A DNA stretch of 64,000 nucleotides, from contig OY992539.1 in NCBI GenBank assembly GCA_963921195.1, forward strand, positions 159,284,622-159,348,621, written 5' to 3'. Position 1 is the first letter of the stretch. The number at the start of each line of letters is the position of its first letter. Shown piece by piece: positions 58,354 through 64,000 of this stretch. Under the pieces are notes generated by a model. The model was not told where the DNA came from and did not search any database. It worked only from the letters and a program-made list of their open reading frames with translations. The position numbers and the translations under genes were made by a program. The stretch is from Pegoplata infirma (taxonomy: Eukaryota > Arthropoda > Insecta > Diptera > Anthomyiidae).

Positions 58354-59379
58354 TAAGACTATCAGACTAGTATTAACAGATATTTATGCATTCATATCAA
58401 AAATATTTTCGGGTTACTTGTAATAACTTGAAATGGCTATATCAAGGTTACCATTATATCGATTTCAAATGCCTTTGCACGAATTTAAATCTTTTTCAAT
58501 AAAGTTTAAATAGAATAAAAGAGATTGCTCGATTTTAAATTTTTAAAAAAATTTATTTTTTCAAAAATGATAAACTTGTAATTTTTCGTAGTCTGGAGAC
58601 CTTTTACTTTCAACGGCTGTATCTCTGCAACTATTGCTCCGATTTTGTCAAAATAACAAAAAAATAAAAAATTGAGACTTTATCTTTCCTCTGGAACCAA
58701 ATGTGAGACAATCGGGCTGGTACTTACAGAGATATATGCATTTATGCAAAGTTTTTTTTTTTCATTTTTATGAGAAACCCATTATTTAAGGTTTTTTGGA
58801 GACCCTCATTTTTAAATTGCTATAACTCGGTAAATAATGATCCGATTTTGACTCTATAAAAACTAGAATGCATAAGTATATTAGCTTTATCATGACAGAA
58901 AAAAATTAAGACTATCGGACTAGTATTAACAGATATTTATGCATTCATATAAAAAATATTTTCGGGTTACTTGTAATAACTTGAAATGGCTATATCAAAG
59001 GTTACCATTATATCGCTTTCAAATGCCTTTGCACGATTTTAAATCTTTTTCAATAAAGTTTAAATAGAATAAAAGAGATTGCTCGATTTTAAATTTTTAA
59101 AAAAATTTATTTTTTCAAAAATGATAAACTTGTAATTTTTCGTAGTCCGGAGACCTTTTACTTTCAACGGCTGTATCTCTGCAACTATTGCTCCGATTTT
59201 GTCAAAATAACAAAAAAATAAAAAATTGAGACTTTATCTTTCCTCTGGAACCAAATGTGAGACAATCGGGCTGGTACTTACAGAGATATATGCATTTATG
59301 CAAAGTTTTTTTTTTTTTAATTTTTATGAGAAACCCATTATTTAAGGTTTTTTGGAGACCCTCATTTTTAAATTGCTAT
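55177..59379. repeat. Satellite array block 7
   Basis: About 7.6 monomers, largely taken up by the 1,601-bp tandem duplication. It ends abruptly at AAATTGCTAT against the broken 3' side of the second LOA-like LINE, without a target duplication. No gene is present. Confidence 0.96.
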
Positions 59380-60931
59380 GAGTCTATCATTCGTTCCATT
59401 GTCTTTAACAAAAAAGAAGACAGACTAATTGGTCTGAAATCCTTCGGAGCTGTGTGGGAACTTTTCCCAGCCTTCGGGATAAATACGACTCTGGTATCCC
59501 TCCATTTTAAAGGAATGTACGACCAGTTGATGCATGCTGTGTATAGATTATACAGCAACGGGGCTATATAGTCCGACACTTTCTGCAACTCAGCCGGGAT
59601 TATACCATCAGGTCCCGGGGATTTATAGGGCCTGAAGCTTTTTATCGCCCAGATTAATGTTGGCATATTTATTATTTCCGAAGCAATTTCAGATGCTTGG
59701 GCGTCAGAACGTTCCAAAGCTTGAAACGGCGTCATGGAATTGCCCGGAAAATGCGTGTTTAAAAGGAGATCCAGCGACTCTCCACTGGTGGAAGACCACA
59801 CCCCATTAGGATCTTTCAGGTATCCCAGGGTGCAAGGAGAAGAAGCCAGAACCTTGCGCAGCCTGGATGCCTCAGAAACGTCTTCTTTGTTTCCACAGAA
59901 GTTTTTCCAAGAATCACATTTTGCATTTCTGATCATCTTTTTATAACTCTTAAGTTGCAGCCTGTATGCAGACCAGTCCTCGTCCGCTCTTGAAAATTTA
60001 GCCTTATTAAAGAGCTTTCTGCAGGAATCTCTGCTCGTCTGCAACTCATTTGACCACCAAGGTGGCCTTTTTTCCCTCTAGGCTTTGCAGAAGGGCAAGA
60101 CGCATCCAGGCACCTATTACAAACATTTGTTATATGCTCAACCAGACAGTCAATTTGCGCCAAACTATGTGGTTTAGATAAGGGTACTTCATCCAAAAGC
60201 AAAGAAAAAGTCTCCCTATATTTCACCCAGTTTGTTCTCCTCAGATTTCTAGAGACTGTCTCAACCGGGGCACGCTCCCTGAGTAAAAACTCAATGTAGC
60301 GATGATCTGAGAAAGAATGCTCTTCCAAAACTCTCCAGTCATCAATTCTATCAGACAATGTATCTGATACAAGTGTTACGTCAAGAACCTCATGCCGCGT
60401 ACTTGTAACGAAAGTTGGTTCACCACCCTTGTTACAAATATAGAGGTTAGTGCTTAACAAAAACTCCAAAAGTGATTCGCCTCTATCATTTGTGTCTGTA
60501 CTTCCCCATATCGAATGATGTGCATTAGCATCACAACACACTACTAACTGGTGTCCCCTAGATTCAGACTCCCGAATTAGACCGACAACCTTCTCCGGGG
60601 GTATTGACCCCGGATTAGGAAAATACGCAGGGGCGAGCCAAATAGACATCCCATGAAGCTCTAAGCTAGCCGCTGTAACATCCATATCACTAAAAGTTGA
60701 TAAAAAGAATATATTTAAGCCATTTTTTGCCAAGATGCAGGCTCTTGGTGAGCCCTCACCTTTGGCAACCACCAACTTAAACCCAGGGGTCTTCAATCCG
60801 CAAACCCTGCCACCCCGCACCAAGGGCTCTTGGATAAAAACCAAGTCAACTGCTCCTGTCGTCAGGCGCAGCAAGAGTGCAGCTGAGGCTGCCTTAGAGT
60901 GATGGAGGTTTATTTGTAGGAACCGCAACAT
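59380..60931 (-). pseudogene. LOA-like ORF2 N-terminal part (endonuclease to early RT)
   Basis: Starts at the ATG at 60931 (MLRFLQINLHHSKAA), 38 nt inside ORF1 and in another frame. AP endonuclease motifs: LVFIQEPLVRGG, CCDANAHHSIWG, FSDHRYIEF. The frame breaks at the same A-run as the other copy (plus-strand T6 at 60068-60073), but in the opposite direction. The coding sequence then continues in another frame (60044 to 59380) through KSFRPYKSPGPDGIIPAEL, FIPKAGK and KDFRPISLSSFLLKTMERM, where the element stops. The CTTTT run at 59461-59465 is intact here. It lacks the YADD and RNase H parts entirely. Confidence 0.85.
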
Positions 60932-62297
60932 CTTTCTTTTTTTCCCCTATCCTTTCCACCACCGTGTTATTGGCTTCATCCTCCGTGTTATCATAGAGGT
61001 CGCATTCGTCCCCAGATTCGGTTTCGAATAAGCCAGATATATATCCCATCTGTTCTGAATCGGAGGCAACAGAACTCTCCGAATTCCTCACTGCATGGGC
61101 CTCGTCCTGAATGTCACCCATCGTGGAATCGGCTTTATCCTCCATGCCATCACAGAGGTCGCATTCGTTACCAGATTCGGTTTCAAAAATGCCAGATGCA
61201 TCTCCCATCAGCCTAGAATCGGCCAGCTGAATATCAACCTTTTCCAGATTCTCCTCCCCAGCCGACTCTGCCACTGGCTTGTCTGCGTCCAAAATAGTCT
61301 TCTGGTCGCCCTTGTAGACATTGACTCTTATATGAAAAAATCCAAATCTAATAATGCCGTCAGTCCTGGCTAAAAGCGGAAGCGATTCCTCATTAACCAA
61401 GACCACTGCTTGACGACGAGCGCCCTCCATCTCACCCAATCTGGCAATTTGCCAATTCTGAGTTGGCAGGTCAGGATTGCAGACTTTTACCATCTTAAGA
61501 ATCACCGCAGTGTCATTTGTAGCCATTGGGATCCATGCATGAGCTCTGGGTTGCGAGGGGATATCATGTTTTTCCACAACGTCCAGTCTGGCTCCAGGCC
61601 ATAACTCTCCCACTTGGCTAATGGCAAACTTAAACACGGCTGCGGATCTTTCGTTCCCAAAAGCAACGAGTTTTACTCGCCCCTGATACCAACCTGCGTT
61701 GACAGTAGTAGGTAGAAAATCAGGCATACTCTCAAGGAGCCTATAGTAGATTTCATTTAGTTTAGTTTCAACTAAACTCCACTTGTCCCTTGGAATACTA
61801 CAATCCCCATTTTGCCTGTTTATCACAGCCCTAACGAAGTTACCTTTAACCACTTCACTAAAAGACTGAGTCCAGACGTTGCCGGTCACCTTAGATCTCT
61901 TAGGTAAAGGTTTCTCGTCCGGCGAGCGCAACCTTTTACCAGACTTCGATGACGAGGCCGAAACAGCGCTCTGTTTGTCAGATGCGCGCATTGCCGAAAG
62001 TTTGTCCTGTTCTTCAATGACTCCTTTCGCCCATGATAGCGATGCCCTCTCACGTTCGGAGAGCTTCGTTCCATCAAGTTGGCTTAGTCTGTTAATTATT
62101 TTCAAACAAAGCCGTCTCTGGTTGTGCCTGACCTTTGATGGTTTAAGTTTCTTTTTCTTTTTACCATCAATATTAGGCTGAGCACCCCTACCAGAATCAA
62201 GGTCGGACTTCAAGGTCGCAACCCTAAGACCAGTGCTAGGACCAGCATCAGTTGGTGAGGCAGAGCCTCGAATTAAATCGGTATCATTTGTGTCCAT
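60894..62297 (-). CDS. LOA-like ORF1 protein, 467 aa (DUF4780-like)
   Basis: Intact frame from the ATG at 62297 to TAA at 60894. The N-terminal third is basic and low-complexity (GKKKKKLKPSKVRHNQRR, KRLRSPDEKPLPKRSK), suggesting nuclear localisation or RNA binding. Residues ~150-325 resemble the DUF4780 domain found in ORF1 proteins of fly LINEs (RAHAWIPM, NPDLPTQNWQIARLGEMEGA, FFHIRVNVYKG). The acidic C-terminus contains two diverged copies of SGxFETESGxECDL, about 55 residues apart. There is no CCHC knuckle. It overlaps the ORF2 start by 38 nt. Its likely role is packaging element RNA; this is inferred from the family. Domain assignment is from memory of the family pattern, not from a search. 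Confidence 0.8.
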   Translation of the reverse strand: MDTNDTDLIRGSASPTDAGPSTGLRVATLKSDLDSGRGAQPNIDGKKKKKLKPSKVRHNQRRLCLKIINRLSQLDGTKLSERERASLSWAKGVIEEQDKLSAMRASDKQSAVSASSSKSGKRLRSPDEKPLPKRSKVTGNVWTQSFSEVVKGNFVRAVINRQNGDCSIPRDKWSLVETKLNEIYYRLLESMPDFLPTTVNAGWYQGRVKLVAFGNERSAAVFKFAISQVGELWPGARLDVVEKHDIPSQPRAHAWIPMATNDTAVILKMVKVCNPDLPTQNWQIARLGEMEGARRQAVVLVNEESLPLLARTDGIIRFGFFHIRVNVYKGDQKTILDADKPVAESAGEENLEKVDIQLADSRLMGDASGIFETESGNECDLCDGMEDKADSTMGDIQDEAHAVRNSESSVASDSEQMGYISGLFETESGDECDLYDNTEDEANNTVVERIGEKKKDVAVPTNKPPSL

Positions 62298-62373
62298 ATT
62301 TTCATTTTCCTGGATGTGGTCATGAAAATATTACAAAAATACCTATTACGAACAATTTCAAAAATTCAATTAA

Positions 62374-64000
62374 TATCGTTTTCTAATGCCTTTGCACGAA
62401 TTTAAATCTTTTTCAATAAAGTTTAAATAGAATAAAAGAGATTGCTCGATTTTAAATTTTTAAAAAAATTTATTTTTTCAAAAATGATAAACTTGTAATT
62501 TTTCGTAGTCTGGAGACCTTTTACTTTCAACGGCTGTATCTCTGCAACTATTGCTCCGATTTTGTCAAAATAACAAAAAAATAAAAGATTGAGACTTTAT
62601 CTTTCCTCTGGAACCAAATGTGAGACAATCGGGCTGGTACCTACAGAGATATATGCATTTATGCAAAGTTTTTTTTTCATTTTTATGAGAAACCCATTAT
62701 TTAAGGTTTTTTGGAGACCCTCATTTTTAAATTGCTATAACTCGGTAAATAATGATCCGATTTTGACTCTATAAAAACTAGAATGCATAAGTATATTAGC
62801 TTTATCATGACAGAAAAAAATTAAGACTATCGGACTAGTATTAACAGATATTTATGCATTCATATCAAAAATATTTTCGGGTTACTTGTAATAACTTGAA
62901 ATGGCTATATCAAGGTTACTATTATTTCGATTTCAAATGCCTTTGCACGAATTTAAATCTTTTTCAATAAAGTTTAATTAGAATAAAAGAGATTGCTCGA
63001 TTTTAAATTTTTAAAAAAATTTATTTTTTCAAAAATGATAAACTTGTAATTTTTCGTAGTCTGGAGACCTTTTACTTTCAACGGCTGTATCTCTGCAACT
63101 ATTGCTCCGATTTTGTCAAAATAACAAAAAAATAAAAGATTGAGACTTTATCTTTCCTCTGGAACCAAATGTGAGACAATCGGGTTGGTACTTACAGAGA
63201 TATATGCATTTATGCAAAGTTTTTTTTTTTCATTTTTATGAGAAACCCATTATTTAAGGTTTTTTGGAGACCCTCATTTTTAAATTGCTATAACTCGGTA
63301 AATAATGATCCGATTTTGACTCTATAAAAACTAGAATGCATTAGTATATTAGCTATATCATGAAAGAAAAAATTTAAGACTATCACTCTAGTATTAACAG
63401 ATATTTATGCATTCATATCAAAAATATTTTCGGGTTACTTGTAATAACTTGAAATGGCTATATCAAGGTTGCCATTCTATCGTTTTCTAATGCCTTTGCA
63501 CGAATTTAAATCTTTTTCAATAACGTTTAAATAGAATAAAAGAGATTGCTCGATTTTAAATTTTTAAAAAAATATAATTAATAGTAAATAATCAAGCTCG
63601 AGCTTGATTATTTACTATTAATTATATTAATAAAAAGGTCGAATAACAACAAACTTATTTTTAAAAAAATTTATTTTTTCAAAAATGATAAACTTGTAAT
63701 TTTTCGTAGCCTGGAGATCTTTTACTTTCAACGGCTGTATCTCTGCAACTATTGCTCCGATTTTGTCAAAATAACAAAAAAATAAAAGATTGAGACTTTA
63801 TCTTTCCTCTGGAACCAAATGTGAGACAATCGGGCTGGTACTTACAGAGATATATGCATTTATGCAAAGTTTTTTTTTTTCATTTTTATGAGAAACCCAT
63901 TATTTAAGGTTTTTTGGAGACCCTCATTTTTAAATTGCTATAACTCGGTAAATAATGATCCGATTTTGACTCTATAAAAACTAGAAGGCATAAGTATATT
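62374..64000. repeat. Satellite array block 8 (continues beyond window)
   Basis: Starts at TATCGTTTTCTAATGCC, the beginning of the monomer's third segment, directly after the LINE's 5' leader. About 2.9 monomers follow, with one 77-90-bp palindromic insertion at 63571. The array is cut by the window edge. No gene is present. Confidence 0.96.
63571..63628. repeat. 58-bp perfect palindrome inserted in satellite
   Basis: Two 29-base arms, exact reverse complements with no spacer, centred on CTCGAG at 63597-63602. The left arm starts AATATAATTAATAG. It is followed by about 30 bp of non-satellite DNA (AAAAAGGTCGAATAAC...). The satellite piece ATTTTTAAAAAAAT occurs on both sides, so a duplication of about 14 bp may flank the insert. 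The origin is unknown. Confidence 0.85.

Larger units (their letters stand above)
59380..62373 (-). mobile_element. Second LOA-like LINE copy: 5' end kept, 3' half missing
   Basis: Reads on minus: about 76-bp 5' leader (62298-62373), ORF1, then ORF2 as far as the beginning of RT (ending in ...MERMIDS). The shared part is very similar to the copy at 23791-27464. RT catalytic core, RNase H and 3' tail are absent. The satellite flanks are out of register (about 180 bp of a monomer is missing) and no target duplication is found. A deletion after insertion is the likely cause, since LINE copies normally lose the 5' end, not the 3' end. Confidence 0.87.

Noticed and set aside
59257..59571. 104-codon ORF across a satellite/LINE junction
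   Set aside because: A chance fusion of satellite and antisense LINE sequence at a deletion break.
1..64000. A new multi-gene system
   Set aside because: All ORFs of any length belong to transposable elements, and no host or accessory gene cluster is visible.

Overview
The window is eukaryotic repetitive DNA. I see no host gene, tRNA or rRNA. About 40 kb is one AT-rich tandem satellite with a monomer of about 552 bp, roughly 72 monomer equivalents, all in the same orientation. It is interrupted by transposable elements. The element set (a Jockey-clade retrotransposon with a downstream promoter element, LOA-like retrotransposons with a DUF4780-like ORF1, a Ty3/Gypsy LTR element, a Helitron and several hAT elements) points to an insect, most likely a fly. 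The species cannot be read from this sequence. The locus looks like heterochromatin, possibly pericentromeric, which is inference.

Layout: satellite 1-15022; degraded near full-length Jockey-like LINE 15023-19299 (+); satellite to 23790, including a recent 1,658-bp tandem duplication; 5'-truncated LOA-like LINE 23791-27464 (-); satellite; non-autonomous Helitron 29600-32725 (reads on -) carrying two nested hAT-type MITEs (29836-30231, 30973-31620); satellite with a small (CCTAA)3 patch; unclassified 1-kb insert 35935-36973; hAT-like element 37015-38915 filled with palindromic minisatellite; satellite; intact young Gypsy element 45781-52314 (+); satellite with a 437-bp MITE (54740-55176); a second LOA-like copy 59380-62373 (-) that keeps its 5' end and ORF1 but has lost its 3' half; satellite to the end with a 58-bp perfect palindrome at 63571-63628.

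Insertion ends were defined from the satellite itself: the interrupted monomer resumes after each insert, which exposes target duplications (9 bp Jockey, 12 bp LOA, 4 bp Gypsy, 8 bp for three hATs, 3 bp MITE) or the clean A^T insertion of the Helitron. Only two ORFs longer than 300 codons look intact: the Gypsy gag-pol (1,618 codons from its first ATG) and the LOA ORF1 (467 codons). The satellite evolves by block duplications of 1.4-2.5 kb that are often out of monomer register. Its monomer appears to be an ancient trimer of about 170-200 bp units.

I found no cooperating gene system. The interest lies in satellite and transposon structure. Every pattern was judged by eye, without alignment software or databases.
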